Below, in pieces: positions 34,750 through 44,005 of a DNA stretch of 51,794 bases. Source of the stretch: JAFAGX01 sp035624085 (GTDB lineage: Bacteria; Acidobacteriota; Terriglobia; Terriglobales; Acidobacteriaceae); contig DASPSE010000322.1 in assembly GCA_035624085.1 (NCBI GenBank), positions 1-51,794 of the forward strand, read 5' to 3'. Each line of letters begins with the position of its first letter. Position 1 is the first letter of the stretch. Below the pieces are notes generated by a model, which was not told the DNA's origin, made no database searches, and worked only from the letters and a program-made list of their open reading frames with translations. Made by a program: the position numbers and the translations under genes.

Positions 34750-35032
34750 TCATCAGCTCCTGAATATATAGGCCAAGCGATTCCACGTCGCGGAAGGGGC
34801 TGCGGGTCATGGAAAAGGCGCGCTCGTCAGCCAGCGCCAGGGGCACGCCCAAAAAGTCCTGTAAGCTTTGCTCGACGGCCACGATCAGATTCACCAGAGC
34901 AATAGAGTCTAGTTTGCTGCCATTTCCCATTAATGGCTGACTCGGTGATTTGGAAAGAGCCATGGCGGGTGGCAGATGCTGGTTGACCTGATCAATCGCG
35001 GAGTAAATTGCGTTTTCGATTTGTTTCTCCAT
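34727..35032 (-). CDS. Acyl carrier protein-like protein
   Basis: 101 residues. GNGSKLDSIALVNLIVAVEQSL holds the likely phosphopantetheine Ser in L-D-S, in the middle of the protein, with a C-terminal helix ESLGLYIQELM. The loop before the Ser and the DERAFS segment differ from FabD-type ACPs and suggest a specialised carrier. ATG 35032 is chosen because GGAG lies six bases upstream; the frame is open to 35071 with another ATG, which would add 13 unremarkable residues. It overlaps the SDR by 23 bases. Confidence 0.85.
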   Translation of the reverse strand: MEKQIENAIYSAIDQVNQHLPPAMALSKSPSQPLMGNGSKLDSIALVNLIVAVEQSLQDFLGVPLALADERAFSMTRSPFRDVESLGLYIQELMNERTSTT

Positions 35033-35106
35033 GGTTACTCCAGGGGAGGGGGTTTTACTTTGCATTGGCATTGTCCTCTGTACTCAGTTCTGTGTTCGGA
35101 GGGTAC

Positions 35107-35844
35107 TCAATTGACGGACTGCGGGTAAAGCTTAAAGAGATCGCCGTTGCTAATTCGGGTGAGGCCATCGCGCTCCGCCACACCTCGAAAAACCGCTTCA
35201 AGCTTGTCCCAGTGGCTGTGAGCGTCGATTTCCCAGCTATGAAGGTAAAGATGGGCGATGCCGCCGTGAGTGGAGACGTGATCCAGTCCGTGCAGAAATT
35301 GCGTCTGCCAGTCCGTTTCTCCTTTATATATCTGAAAGAAGTTGCGGGCGCCGCGGAAGTTCCCTTCCAGTAGAGCATGACGAACCTGAATCACCTTGCT
35401 ATGCCAGCAAGCATGCGAACTTACCCCCCACAGGAACGGGTTTTTCGGAAAATCGTGTAAATTGAGCAGACAGGTTCGCGCCCCGCGAAATCCCGCTTTG
35501 CGCACCAGTTGAACACTCTGGCGGTCGAATTTTCCCCGTGGATAGCAGAATGAAATCAAAGATGTTCCCACCACATCTTCCATCCAGGCTTTTCCTTCGT
35601 AGATCTCCGTCCACGCCTGGCCCTCTGGAAGGGACTTCAAACTGGTGTGGTTCAGCGTGTGTCCTCCGATTTCAAATCGTGAAGCTAGTTCGCGAATTTG
35701 CGCTTTGGATAAAAGCTCCCGCTCCGGGTTGCGGGCCGGAATGTAGAAGGTGGCGGCAAGGCCAAACTGTTCCAACAGCTCAGCCGTGCGGAGATCGGTA
35801 GGATGGCCATCATCCACACTAATCGTAACCAGGCGGTCAACCAT
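35107..35844 (-). CDS. Polysaccharide deacetylase (NodB homology domain, CE4)
   Basis: 245 residues. TISVDDGHPTD carries the catalytic Asp and first metal Asp; GGHTLNHTSL gives the H-x3-H metal ligands; FCYPRGKFD is motif 3; LYLHSWEID is near the C-terminal His. There is no signal peptide, so it probably acts on a cytoplasmic (lipid-linked) GlcNAc or similar unit, as in some EPS loci. It overlaps the GT26 gene by 8 bases. The 74-base gap to the ACP gene holds no gene. Confidence 0.92.
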   Translation of the reverse strand: MVDRLVTISVDDGHPTDLRTAELLEQFGLAATFYIPARNPERELLSKAQIRELASRFEIGGHTLNHTSLKSLPEGQAWTEIYEGKAWMEDVVGTSLISFCYPRGKFDRQSVQLVRKAGFRGARTCLLNLHDFPKNPFLWGVSSHACWHSKVIQVRHALLEGNFRGARNFFQIYKGETDWQTQFLHGLDHVSTHGGIAHLYLHSWEIDAHSHWDKLEAVFRGVAERDGLTRISNGDLFKLYPQSVN

Positions 35845-36673
35845 GCATTCGTTCCTGGCATACGGCCCGTGAAATCAGAGACAGCTCTGGAATCTCTTCG
35901 TACCTTCTGACACCCAGTAGTTGCAGAGCGACCTTTGTAAGAAACTTGGGAATATTGATCAAATAACGCTTCCACAACCTGCGAGGTTCCTGGCACAGCC
36001 GATGGAGCCATTGCAGGCCCATGGCCTTCAGCCATTCCGGCGATTCCTGAACTCTGCCGGTATGCATATCAAAAGCGGCTCCCACCGCAAACATCAAAGT
36101 TGTGTCGAGCCGGTTAATGTACTCAGAGACGAATCTTTCCTGCTTGGGCGTGCTCAGGCCTACCCAAAAGATGTCCGGCTTCACGCGCGACACCATGTTG
36201 GCGAGTTGCTCCAACTCTTCGGGAGTAAGAGGGCGGAAAGGTGGTGTAAAGGTCCCCACGACCTTGAGCCCCGGAAATCTATTTTCCATGGCTGATTTCA
36301 ACTGCTCGACGACACCGACATCACCACCATAGAAAAAATGAGTGTAGCCGGTTTTCGCAGACAGTTCGCACAGTTGAAGCATGAGATTGGGCCCGGTGAC
36401 TTGCCGCATCCCATGACGCGCTTGCATGCGTCCCACCCAGACTGTGGGCCGGCCGTCGGCGACATTCAGGAATGCGTGGTTCAGGATGCTCCGGAATTCC
36501 GGATCCTTCTGAGCCTCCATGACGCCATGCATGCCCGTCGCACAAATATACCCCTTGGTGCCGGTTTCAATGGCCGCGGAGATAGTAGCCAGAACACCCT
36601 TCATGTCCATGGCGCTCACGCCCACTCCTAACACGTTTGCTCTCAGCTTCTCAGCGCTCGACACTGTAGCCAT
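35837..36673 (-). CDS. WecG/TagA/CpsF family glycosyltransferase (GT26)
   Basis: 278 residues. ICATGMHGVMEAQKDPEF, VADGRPTVWVGR, FFYGGDVGVVEQL, WVGLSTPKQE, VGAAFDMHTGRVQ and the end LQWLHRLCQEPRRLWKRYL are family landmarks. GT26 enzymes add the second sugar (for example ManNAc-type) to an undecaprenyl-linked primer at the membrane. Here the primer would come from the WbaP-like transferase of the same locus. ATG 36673; a 50-base gap separates it from the small membrane protein. Confidence 0.95.
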   Translation of the reverse strand: MATVSSAEKLRANVLGVGVSAMDMKGVLATISAAIETGTKGYICATGMHGVMEAQKDPEFRSILNHAFLNVADGRPTVWVGRMQARHGMRQVTGPNLMLQLCELSAKTGYTHFFYGGDVGVVEQLKSAMENRFPGLKVVGTFTPPFRPLTPEELEQLANMVSRVKPDIFWVGLSTPKQERFVSEYINRLDTTLMFAVGAAFDMHTGRVQESPEWLKAMGLQWLHRLCQEPRRLWKRYLINIPKFLTKVALQLLGVRRYEEIPELSLISRAVCQERMHG

Positions 36674-36723
36674 TGTCCGTTCTCAAAGAATTCGCTGGTG
36701 GCGAAAAGAGGTACTCCATAGCT

Positions 36724-36924
36724 TCACTTGCTGCTAGAACCGTCGGAAGTAGACTTGGCTTCTTCGGCGGTCATCACCACACGACCAGTGATTCGGTTGA
36801 TGATTTTGCCTATGGTCACCAGGACCTTGTTCCAGAACATCAGCAAGACTCCTGCGATCGTAGCCAGGCCAGATGCCAAACCCATTACCTGATCTGGAGT
36901 GGCGTAGGCGAATAACGGTTTCAT
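36724..36924 (-). CDS. Small single-pass membrane protein, unknown
   Basis: 66 residues: a short N-terminus, one hydrophobic segment (about 12-32), an amphipathic stretch KIINRITGRVV and a Ser-rich polar tail. I do not recognise it. It is very probably real because AAAGGAG precedes the ATG and that ATG overlaps the stop of the sulfatase-fold gene (ATGA). Its place between that gene and the GT26 enzyme suggests a helper for membrane glycan steps, but nothing more can be said from sequence. Confidence 0.75.
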   Translation of the reverse strand: MKPLFAYATPDQVMGLASGLATIAGVLLMFWNKVLVTIGKIINRITGRVVMTAEEAKSTSDGSSSK

Positions 36925-38813
36925 TGATTAGCTCCTTTGGATGGATTGGGGAACAGCGTTGCTGCTTGAGGTTGGTTGGTAGTACGCCGATGCAGTTGTT
37001 CAGCAAGATCGGTCAGCACACCCTGGGCGGATGGCGAGGCCGCCAGATTCTTTATTTCGCCGTTATCTTGAGCCCAGTTGTACAACTCCGCGGGCCGATT
37101 ATGGCCTTCGATAAACTGCCAACCGGGTGACGTTATCGATTGCAGGGACCCCGAGTAGGCGGGATAAGTCTCCGGAAGAAATTTGTATTGCGCCATTTCG
37201 GAAACCGGATAAGGCAAGTCCCTCGCCTGGGCAGGGTTCTTCCAAAGTTCAACCAGTGAAGGGCCGGGGAAAGGATTCTGCGACACCGATTGATTTCCGC
37301 CGATCAATTCGAAAATCGTCGCAGCCAGAGAGGCTGTGCTGACCGTGTTCTGCAGCCGCAGCCCAGCCGGCAGTTTATCGGGCCAGCGCACGATTAAGGG
37401 CACTTGCACCAATTCGCGATAAAGCGCATTGCGATGTTCGAGGAGATTATGATCCCCAAAGCATTCGCCGTGATCGGCCACGAGAATCACGAGCGTATTT
37501 TGTGTGAGCCCGCGTTTCTGCAGCCCGGCCAAAAGTACGCCCACTTGATTGTCGGTGTACGCCAAAGCGCCGTCATAGGAATCCATTTCGCCCTGCAACT
37601 GTTGCGGAGCGAGGTCCGGATAGGCATGGCCTTGTCGAATGATGCCGCCCGGCTCTTTCACATTGGAAAACCTGCCGCGCCAAGGTTGCGGAGGAAGGTA
37701 AGGATCGTGCAGATCATTGAAATTCAGGAACACAAAAAACGGTTTGTCAGGGTGGCGATCGATCCAGGAGAAAACGCTCCGGGTGATCTGTTCGGCTCGT
37801 TGGCGGACGGGGAATTCTTTTAACCCTAGTTTGTCGGAGAAATGCACGAACACTCTACCCCAGAAAGTGCGCGAAATTGCGTCCGCCAGCGAGTAGTTGT
37901 AGTCGTCAAAATAAATAAAGCCCGAGCCCAGCCCGGTGCGGCGGTTGAAATAGAAGATATTCCCCGAAAACGCGGCCGTGGTGTACCCCATCGACCGCAT
38001 GCTCTCAGCCAGGCTTTGAAAGTGCGTGCTTAGCGGTTCATCGCCGACGGCCAAGTGCTCATGTGGCAAGCGCCCGGTGAGGAGGGAGGCGTGGGCAGGC
38101 AGAGTCCAAGGTGCCGGAGAAATAGCATTCTCGAAGACGGTACTTTGACGTGCCAACTCATCGATGTTGGGGCTGGTAGTCCGGTGGTAGCCAAAACTGG
38201 ACAAATGGTCCGCGCGAAGAGTGTCGATCACCAGAAAAACCACATTGGGCACATTCTTGGGAGGTGAGGGCAAGTCCGCGATTGCCCTGGCCTGCTGAAG
38301 CTTGACACCCAAAGGAATGCCAATCACCAGGAGTAACGTCACCACCGCCAGCGCCGGCAGGGTTCTCTGGAAGAAAGCAAGCGCTGATTTCGGATTCCGG
38401 ACAAACCATCGATAGAAGACCGCGGTCAGTCCCAGAGTGAGCGAGACAGCACCCAGAACCGAGATTCTACCGGTCAAGGATACCCAATCGCCGAAAGCAA
38501 ACAGCGCAAAACCACTGACGATGACTTCAACTGGAACGCGTATCAGCCGCCTGGCAAGCAGCATTACGAGCCCCACACCGCAGAACAGGACCAGGTCGAA
38601 GATAGCGGAAATGTAGATGATGTCAACTGAGACACCAGGACGGATATAACGGTTCCAGAGGCCGTAGCCGTAAACCGCCAACAGACCAGCGCCTTCAATC
38701 AATCCTGCGGTCAGACCAAACCACGCAGCCAGGCCCAACAGGGCAGGCGTGGAAAGCTCTTGCTGGGAAACTGTTGTGGCCTGGGTCGGCCGCGTCGAAC
38801 TGCTGGATTTCAT
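36921..38813 (-). CDS. Membrane-anchored sulfatase-fold enzyme
   Basis: 630 residues. About five membrane segments in residues 25-170, then a sulfatase domain: VVFLVIDTLRADHL (metal Asp), SPAPWTLPAHASLLTG (nucleophile region), FLNFNDLHDPYLPP and ILVADHGECFGDH (metal Asp-His). Sulfatases need Cys or Ser in C/S-x-P-S-R for formylglycine; here the position is Thr237 in T-L-P-A-H, as in many membrane relatives that act as phospho-group transferases or have unknown substrates. So true sulfatase action is doubtful despite the sulfotransferase three genes upstream. It overlaps the GT4 gene upstream and the small membrane protein downstream, each by four bases. Confidence 0.88.
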   Translation of the reverse strand: MKSSSSTRPTQATTVSQQELSTPALLGLAAWFGLTAGLIEGAGLLAVYGYGLWNRYIRPGVSVDIIYISAIFDLVLFCGVGLVMLLARRLIRVPVEVIVSGFALFAFGDWVSLTGRISVLGAVSLTLGLTAVFYRWFVRNPKSALAFFQRTLPALAVVTLLLVIGIPLGVKLQQARAIADLPSPPKNVPNVVFLVIDTLRADHLSSFGYHRTTSPNIDELARQSTVFENAISPAPWTLPAHASLLTGRLPHEHLAVGDEPLSTHFQSLAESMRSMGYTTAAFSGNIFYFNRRTGLGSGFIYFDDYNYSLADAISRTFWGRVFVHFSDKLGLKEFPVRQRAEQITRSVFSWIDRHPDKPFFVFLNFNDLHDPYLPPQPWRGRFSNVKEPGGIIRQGHAYPDLAPQQLQGEMDSYDGALAYTDNQVGVLLAGLQKRGLTQNTLVILVADHGECFGDHNLLEHRNALYRELVQVPLIVRWPDKLPAGLRLQNTVSTASLAATIFELIGGNQSVSQNPFPGPSLVELWKNPAQARDLPYPVSEMAQYKFLPETYPAYSGSLQSITSPGWQFIEGHNRPAELYNWAQDNGEIKNLAASPSAQGVLTDLAEQLHRRTTNQPQAATLFPNPSKGANQ

Positions 38814-40042
38814 GCTGAGATTCCATTCTCGGCGACCTGATAATCAGCTGTGGTGGCAGTCGCACAGCGGCGGGCCCCGGCCTTGGCGTAAATCTTCATG
38901 AGTTCGGAATAATTTTTCTCTGCCGTATATTTTTGTTCGTAGGTTAGACGCGCGTTCCGCCCCAGTTTTTCCATAATTTCTGGATGATTCCACGCCCAGG
39001 CAATTTTTTCAGCCAGGTCTGTGGAATCGCCAGGCCGGAACAGCAATCCCGTGCAGCCGTCTTCAACAAGTTCGCTCATTGCACCTAGATTTGAAGCGAT
39101 CACCGGCACACCGCAGGCAAAAGCCTCGATGATGCCTAAGCCGAAAGTCTCATACAGCTCGCTGGGAAATACCAGAAAGCGTGATTGCTTGATGGCGGTG
39201 ATAGTCTGCTCATGCGGTTGCCGTCCAAGAAAGCGAATATCAGCAGACTGCAGTTGTGCGGCTTGTTCCTGCATCTCGGCCTGGTAAGGCGAGTCGCCGA
39301 CGATTCGCAGTGGTATGCCCTTATCCAGCCAGCGCCATGCCTTGATCAGTGTGGGAAGGCCTTTTTCGGGGGAGGAGCGACCCACGAATACGACGTACGA
39401 GCCCGGGGCTGTGCGACCGCCGGGATCCGAACTCAAGAAATTTGGTTTTACCTCGATCTTGTCCGCCTGGAATCCTGCGGCGATGAACTTTCGCCGGGCA
39501 AAATCGGAAAGTGTGATGTACAAGTCAACCATCTTGTCCCAGGTTCTCTTTTGACGGTGTACCGCCAGCATGAGCACCGTGCCCGCAGTGGCCAGGCGGG
39601 AATTCCGGTAGCAGGCATGCTGGATGCCCCGCCAAAGGCCCTGCTGCATGCATTCTTCGCATGGTTTGCCATTTCGGAAGAAACTTGCCTGCGGACAAAG
39701 CAGCCGATAATTGTGCAGGGTCTGCACTACGGGAACCCGCGCCTCCTGACAAACTGAATAAATCGAAGGAGAAATCAGCGGAAAAGTGTTATGCACATGC
39801 ACCACGTCGGGATGGCTCGAATGCAGGAGACGGGAAAATTCGCTGCGGCTGTCGGTTGCCCAGACGGTGCGCCGCAATAGATCAAGCCGCTCCATCGCAG
39901 AATATGCTGCAATCTCATCATTACGACGGCAGTATTCGATGACCTCATGTCCCGCCCACCGCAGCAGCCGGTTTTCCTGCTCGAAGACGACATCCTCCCC
40001 ACCCGGCTCCAGATAAGAATTATGGACCAGTAGTATTTTCAT
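38810..40042 (-). CDS. Glycosyltransferase family 4
   Basis: 410 residues. The N-terminal acceptor domain has MKILLVHNSYLEPGGEDVV and VHVHNTFPLISPSIY; the C-terminal GT-B domain has VVFVGRSSPEKGLPTLIKAW, LVFPSELYETFGLGIIEAFACGVPVIAS (the E-x7-E signature) and LLFRPGD. It should transfer a sugar from a nucleotide donor to the lipid-linked glycan in the cytoplasm. A Cys-containing insert (QASFFRNGKPCEECMQQG) is common in this subgroup. It follows the polymerase gene by 7 bases and overlaps the sulfatase-fold gene by four. Confidence 0.95.
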   Translation of the reverse strand: MKILLVHNSYLEPGGEDVVFEQENRLLRWAGHEVIEYCRRNDEIAAYSAMERLDLLRRTVWATDSRSEFSRLLHSSHPDVVHVHNTFPLISPSIYSVCQEARVPVVQTLHNYRLLCPQASFFRNGKPCEECMQQGLWRGIQHACYRNSRLATAGTVLMLAVHRQKRTWDKMVDLYITLSDFARRKFIAAGFQADKIEVKPNFLSSDPGGRTAPGSYVVFVGRSSPEKGLPTLIKAWRWLDKGIPLRIVGDSPYQAEMQEQAAQLQSADIRFLGRQPHEQTITAIKQSRFLVFPSELYETFGLGIIEAFACGVPVIASNLGAMSELVEDGCTGLLFRPGDSTDLAEKIAWAWNHPEIMEKLGRNARLTYEQKYTAEKNYSELMKIYAKAGARRCATATTADYQVAENGISA

Positions 40043-40049
40043 CTAGTCA

Positions 40050-41588
40050 CTAGGAATTTGTTTCCGGGATTGGAATTCCACTGACCACAGCCTCAATTAC
40101 GGGACCTGGCACGTCGCGAGTACCTTTTACAGCAAATCTGCTGGTGAACTGCACCAAAATCTCGGAAAGGATAAAGATGGCGATCAGCAACATGAACAGG
40201 CTGACGGCTCGGGCTCCAAAGCTGGCTTCGAACAAACCATTCAGAAATAAATTGACGAAAATGGCGCTACATCCCAAAGTGAGCAAATAGAGCTGGCGCA
40301 CGTGCAGCGTGGTGTTACGCCGCACCTGCCAAACAGAGCGGAGGGCAACCACCAGGTTCTTAGCGGTTACCCAGAAGAAAGCCACAAGCGGCAACAATCC
40401 GATAATTCCGTTGTTGTATATCACTTCCAAAAAGCCGTTGTGTAGGTGGCCGGCGGTGGAAAGCCGATTCTTGGCGAACGCCCATGCGAAATATGACGCC
40501 AGGTAACCGTGTCCGAGCAACAATTTCTGGCGCATCTCCGGGATGGCCGCGGCCCAAACGTCGGTGCGGCCTGTAAGCGTAACGACTTGACTAGTTCCTG
40601 CATAGAAATGAACATAGCTGGCGACTTGTGTGAAGGAGACCACAATAAAAGCCAGAACCGCCATGCCCAGGATCAAAATGAAGCCAAGCCTCAGCTTCCT
40701 TAGCATAATCAAGAACAGCAATGCCGATAAAATGCCGGCCACAATGCCGGCCTTTCCAAAAGCAAGGATCATCACGAATGCGCCGAAAGCGCCGGCGAAC
40801 CCATAACTCAGCCGCGACTCGAGAGAATTGAGTAGCAAGGCCAACAACATGAGACAGGCCGCGATGGGCGACAGGAAGGTAGGATCGGCCAAACGTCCGT
40901 TAACAAAAGCGGTCTCCGGAGAGGCAATTGCGGCCACCAGGGGAGCGGCTGACAAAACTAGAAAGGCCCACATCGTAACCCGGAGGAACGCGATCACACC
41001 CTCAACGTCGTCAATGGTACTGCGGCAGAGCTGCAGCAATAACACGACGAGTACAAGCTTAAAGGCCCAAGCCAACGCATAAAGCTGGGCCAGAGAATAG
41101 CCCACCGACATCAGGCACACGAGTGCGAACAAACTGAGCCATTTATTGGAGGAGCGAAACAGCTGCCTTAGATATGCAGGACGACCCAGGGACAGAATCA
41201 GCACGGCAGCGAAAGAAAGCGCCCAGATCACTCCTTCTCCATAAGCTTCTGGCGAGAAGCTACCTTCAAAGCTGCGAATGGTGTCTCCCATGTGGTCAAA
41301 AACCGCTTCCGAGATCAGCAAAAACCACCAAAGGAAAAATGCAACTCGGCGTTGCAAAAGGATGACATCCGACGTCCGTGCCGTAGCGCCCGCGACCGAG
41401 ATGCACAGCATAACCATAAAGCAGCCGACGACAACCACGGTTACAATCCCCTCATCCGAAAACAAAGACGCCGGCAGCGACTGCATAATGAATGCCACCA
41501 GCAAAACGATTGTCGCGAGGCTAAGCAGCGCGCCGGCGCGAACGCCTCTACTTTGGAAAAAACGCCGCGTTACCAGAGTGGGAAACAT
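40050..41588 (-). CDS. O-antigen ligase/polymerase family membrane protein (Wzy/WaaL type)
   Basis: 512 residues with about twelve hydrophobic segments. The large periplasmic loop and following segments carry the Wzy_C signature: TGRTDVWAAAIPEM, GHGYLASYFAW and HLHNGFLEVIYNNGIIGL. In a locus with Wzx, Wzz and Wza homologues it is most likely the polymerase that joins repeat units on the periplasmic face; ligase action cannot be excluded from sequence. It follows the sulfotransferase by 18 bases. Confidence 0.9.
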   Translation of the reverse strand: MFPTLVTRRFFQSRGVRAGALLSLATIVLLVAFIMQSLPASLFSDEGIVTVVVVGCFMVMLCISVAGATARTSDVILLQRRVAFFLWWFLLISEAVFDHMGDTIRSFEGSFSPEAYGEGVIWALSFAAVLILSLGRPAYLRQLFRSSNKWLSLFALVCLMSVGYSLAQLYALAWAFKLVLVVLLLQLCRSTIDDVEGVIAFLRVTMWAFLVLSAAPLVAAIASPETAFVNGRLADPTFLSPIAACLMLLALLLNSLESRLSYGFAGAFGAFVMILAFGKAGIVAGILSALLFLIMLRKLRLGFILILGMAVLAFIVVSFTQVASYVHFYAGTSQVVTLTGRTDVWAAAIPEMRQKLLLGHGYLASYFAWAFAKNRLSTAGHLHNGFLEVIYNNGIIGLLPLVAFFWVTAKNLVVALRSVWQVRRNTTLHVRQLYLLTLGCSAIFVNLFLNGLFEASFGARAVSLFMLLIAIFILSEILVQFTSRFAVKGTRDVPGPVIEAVVSGIPIPETNS

Positions 41589-41606
41589 AAATATGTGCCG
41601 AAATCG

Positions 41607-42500
41607 TTAACGAGTTGCGCTCTGCAGCTCCGCTTCTGTTTCCTTACGGTTCGAGGTCAGTGGGTAGCCGAGCCGTGCCATCACTCGCCCGCAATGTCGT
41701 TCAACCAGTTCCAACTGGGCAGGTGAGAGTTTCGTGCGCCAACCTTCCACCGAGCCGCTGCGCACCACCCGGTCCTTTCTCCATGGCATGCGCGAAGAAC
41801 CATCGACCTTGGGTTGCATCTTCTCCAGCGAATTGTTGGCAATAGCACTGCGAATCCGCTGCGCGTCGGTTTGGACTTCCAGAAAATCGGCAATGCGAGT
41901 GAACCAAAGCTCCGGATTGGAACGCAGGTCCCTGTATTGAACCAACAGAAGATTTTTCTCGGCGAGGGGGGAATCAAGCCAGCAGGTTACGTGATCATGC
42001 CAGGCGCCGAAGCCGTTTACTTTTCCACGCAGAAAGAGCGGAGTGAACTTATCGAGGTCGCCGCGGAAAAAATCCAGCGTTTGCAAAAAGGCGTGTTCAG
42101 ACAGTAGTACGTCCCTCACGTCTCTGACCAGGTAGATGGCCCGCAAGTATTCCTTCCGGAATCTTTCATGGATCCCGAGCAAACGTCCACTGCCCGGCAA
42201 ACGTCGCAGGGCAGTTCCACAACTTTTGACTCCGGGCAGACCCTTATTCACCGAGTCGAATGTCGCCTCTTCTCCAGTCAGGATTTCATACAGCACGAAG
42301 CGCGCCCATGTGCTGCCGGATCGCGGGTACGAGGCAAGGATCACGTCGGCCGGGTGAAGAGCCCGGTGGTACATCCACATGGGGACAACCCTCAGTTTTG
42401 TCTTTGCGAGCTCATGCCGGATGCGCCGGTAGGCGAACTCGAAATCGTGAGAACCATTCTTTCCATTGCTTCCATTGAGGCTAGTAGGTAACAGTGCCAT
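41607..42500 (-). CDS. Sulfotransferase
   Basis: 297 residues. VILASYPRSGSTWARFVLYEIL is the PAPS 5'-phosphosulfate loop; AIYLVRDVRDVLLSEHAF is the 3'-phosphate-binding region; WHDHVTCWLD and LLVQYRDLRSNPELWFTRIADFL follow, as in Sulfotransfer_1. It should move sulfate from PAPS to a hydroxyl on a glycan or other product in the cytoplasm. The start is uncertain: ATG 42500 is chosen, but a TTG at 42536 directly after the flippase stop is also in frame. Neither has a clear ribosome binding site. Confidence 0.92.
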   Translation of the reverse strand: MALLPTSLNGSNGKNGSHDFEFAYRRIRHELAKTKLRVVPMWMYHRALHPADVILASYPRSGSTWARFVLYEILTGEEATFDSVNKGLPGVKSCGTALRRLPGSGRLLGIHERFRKEYLRAIYLVRDVRDVLLSEHAFLQTLDFFRGDLDKFTPLFLRGKVNGFGAWHDHVTCWLDSPLAEKNLLLVQYRDLRSNPELWFTRIADFLEVQTDAQRIRSAIANNSLEKMQPKVDGSSRMPWRKDRVVRSGSVEGWRTKLSPAQLELVERHCGRVMARLGYPLTSNRKETEAELQSATR

Positions 42501-42536
42501 CGCCGTTTTGGGTCCCTTGTTATCGATTTTAAACAA

Positions 42537-43964
42537 CTAACCTGCAAGATCGGGTGCGGGTTTTGGCTTCATGGCAAGCTTGTACCGCAGCACCAGGACA
42601 GCGATCACAAGCGAGGCGATATCGGCGATATTGCTGCCCCAGATCGCTCCTGGAAGACCAAACATTTTGGTGGCCGGGATACCGACCAGCAAAGATAGGA
42701 CGGTAGCCGCGCCGAACGCACCAAACAGCAGCCCGGGGTTGTCGATTGCGCGCAGGACAATGGCGGCGCCAAGCGCTCCGCTGTAAAAGACCGAACCTAG
42801 AGCAACGATTGGCAGCAAGTGCGCCACCTCGAGGTAGCGATCGGAATAAAGCAGGTGGAACAGAGGTTTTTGTAGCGGAATCAATACCGACCAATAAACG
42901 ATGCCGATCCCTGCAGTGAAAAAGGTGATCTTTCCGGCTACGGAACTGGCTCCAGACTCGCCTTCGCGCTGGTACACGGTTGCTGCATAAGGCAGCAACA
43001 GTAGAGACATTGCTGCCTTGGTTTGTTCCAGCGGCAACGTCAGATTCATCAGCGCCTTTAACTGTCCCGATTGCGACATTCCACTGAAGCTGCTAAGCAA
43101 CGGGTAATAGATGTAGGCGGGAATCCATCCTGCGACACAGCTGGCCAGCGCCCAACGTCCGTATCCCCAATGACGATTCCAAATCGTCCAGGTAGGAAGG
43201 GACTCGCCGCCAGACGGCAGATTCCTATTCAACAAGAAAAAAAGAACGATAGCTGTCCCCAGTGCGGCGATCGCTATCAGGAGGAAAGCAACAAACGGCG
43301 AGATGTAACCTCGCCGGTCCGCAAGGTACAATCCGCCGAGCGCCAAGCATGAATACACCACAGCTCCAGCCGCCGCGAACGCCGGTGCCAACTTTACATA
43401 GAAAGTCCCGCGTCCTACCCAGAACAAGAGTACGCAAGGTCCGGCGATCATGACTCCCAGCAGTGCGCCTGGAAATCCCGCTGATTGCCCGGACACCCTG
43501 ACGTATAAGACGCCAGCGCCTAGCAGGGCCAGAATCGGTATCCAGAGCACAGCATAGATCCGAATCACCGACCGAAGGTAGTTTCTCAACGAATCGCGAT
43601 AGGACGATGCTCCGAAAACTGCCAACGGCTCGAGGACCAGCGATTGATACACGATCACTACCAGGACGAACACTCCGAAAGCGACCGCATACGTTCCGTA
43701 CTGTTCTGGAGTAAGCCAGCGGGCTAGAAGGATCGCGATAACAAAATTGGAACCCGAAATGAACCCCTGGTCCAGCAGTGCAAAACCGCCTTTGCGCGCC
43801 CACGGAACCAAGCGAGCGACGATCCCCGCTTCTCCAAAAAACAATGCAGACAAGGGCTGGCGCAGAGACGCCTCGACCGGCCCTTCGCCGGATACAGGGG
43901 CAGGGTCTGGTGAGGGCTGGATGCTCTTTCCCACTGGTGTGCGCTTAAAAAGCACGGAAGCCAT
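42537..43964 (-). CDS. Wzx-like oligosaccharide flippase
   Basis: 475 residues with about twelve to fourteen membrane segments after a polar N-terminus of about 55 residues. ALLDQGFISGSNFVIAILLARWLTPEQYGTYAVAF-like segment (residues about 62-95) is the standard start of polysaccharide transporters of the MOP superfamily. It should flip lipid-linked repeat units across the inner membrane. It sits directly upstream of the sulfotransferase and 41 bases after the A-PCP-TE synthetase. Confidence 0.92.
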   Translation of the reverse strand: MASVLFKRTPVGKSIQPSPDPAPVSGEGPVEASLRQPLSALFFGEAGIVARLVPWARKGGFALLDQGFISGSNFVIAILLARWLTPEQYGTYAVAFGVFVLVVIVYQSLVLEPLAVFGASSYRDSLRNYLRSVIRIYAVLWIPILALLGAGVLYVRVSGQSAGFPGALLGVMIAGPCVLLFWVGRGTFYVKLAPAFAAAGAVVYSCLALGGLYLADRRGYISPFVAFLLIAIAALGTAIVLFFLLNRNLPSGGESLPTWTIWNRHWGYGRWALASCVAGWIPAYIYYPLLSSFSGMSQSGQLKALMNLTLPLEQTKAAMSLLLLPYAATVYQREGESGASSVAGKITFFTAGIGIVYWSVLIPLQKPLFHLLYSDRYLEVAHLLPIVALGSVFYSGALGAAIVLRAIDNPGLLFGAFGAATVLSLLVGIPATKMFGLPGAIWGSNIADIASLVIAVLVLRYKLAMKPKPAPDLAG

Positions 43965-44005
43965 CTGAACTTATCGGAAAATGCCAGGCAGTGACAGCTT
44001 GTCTT

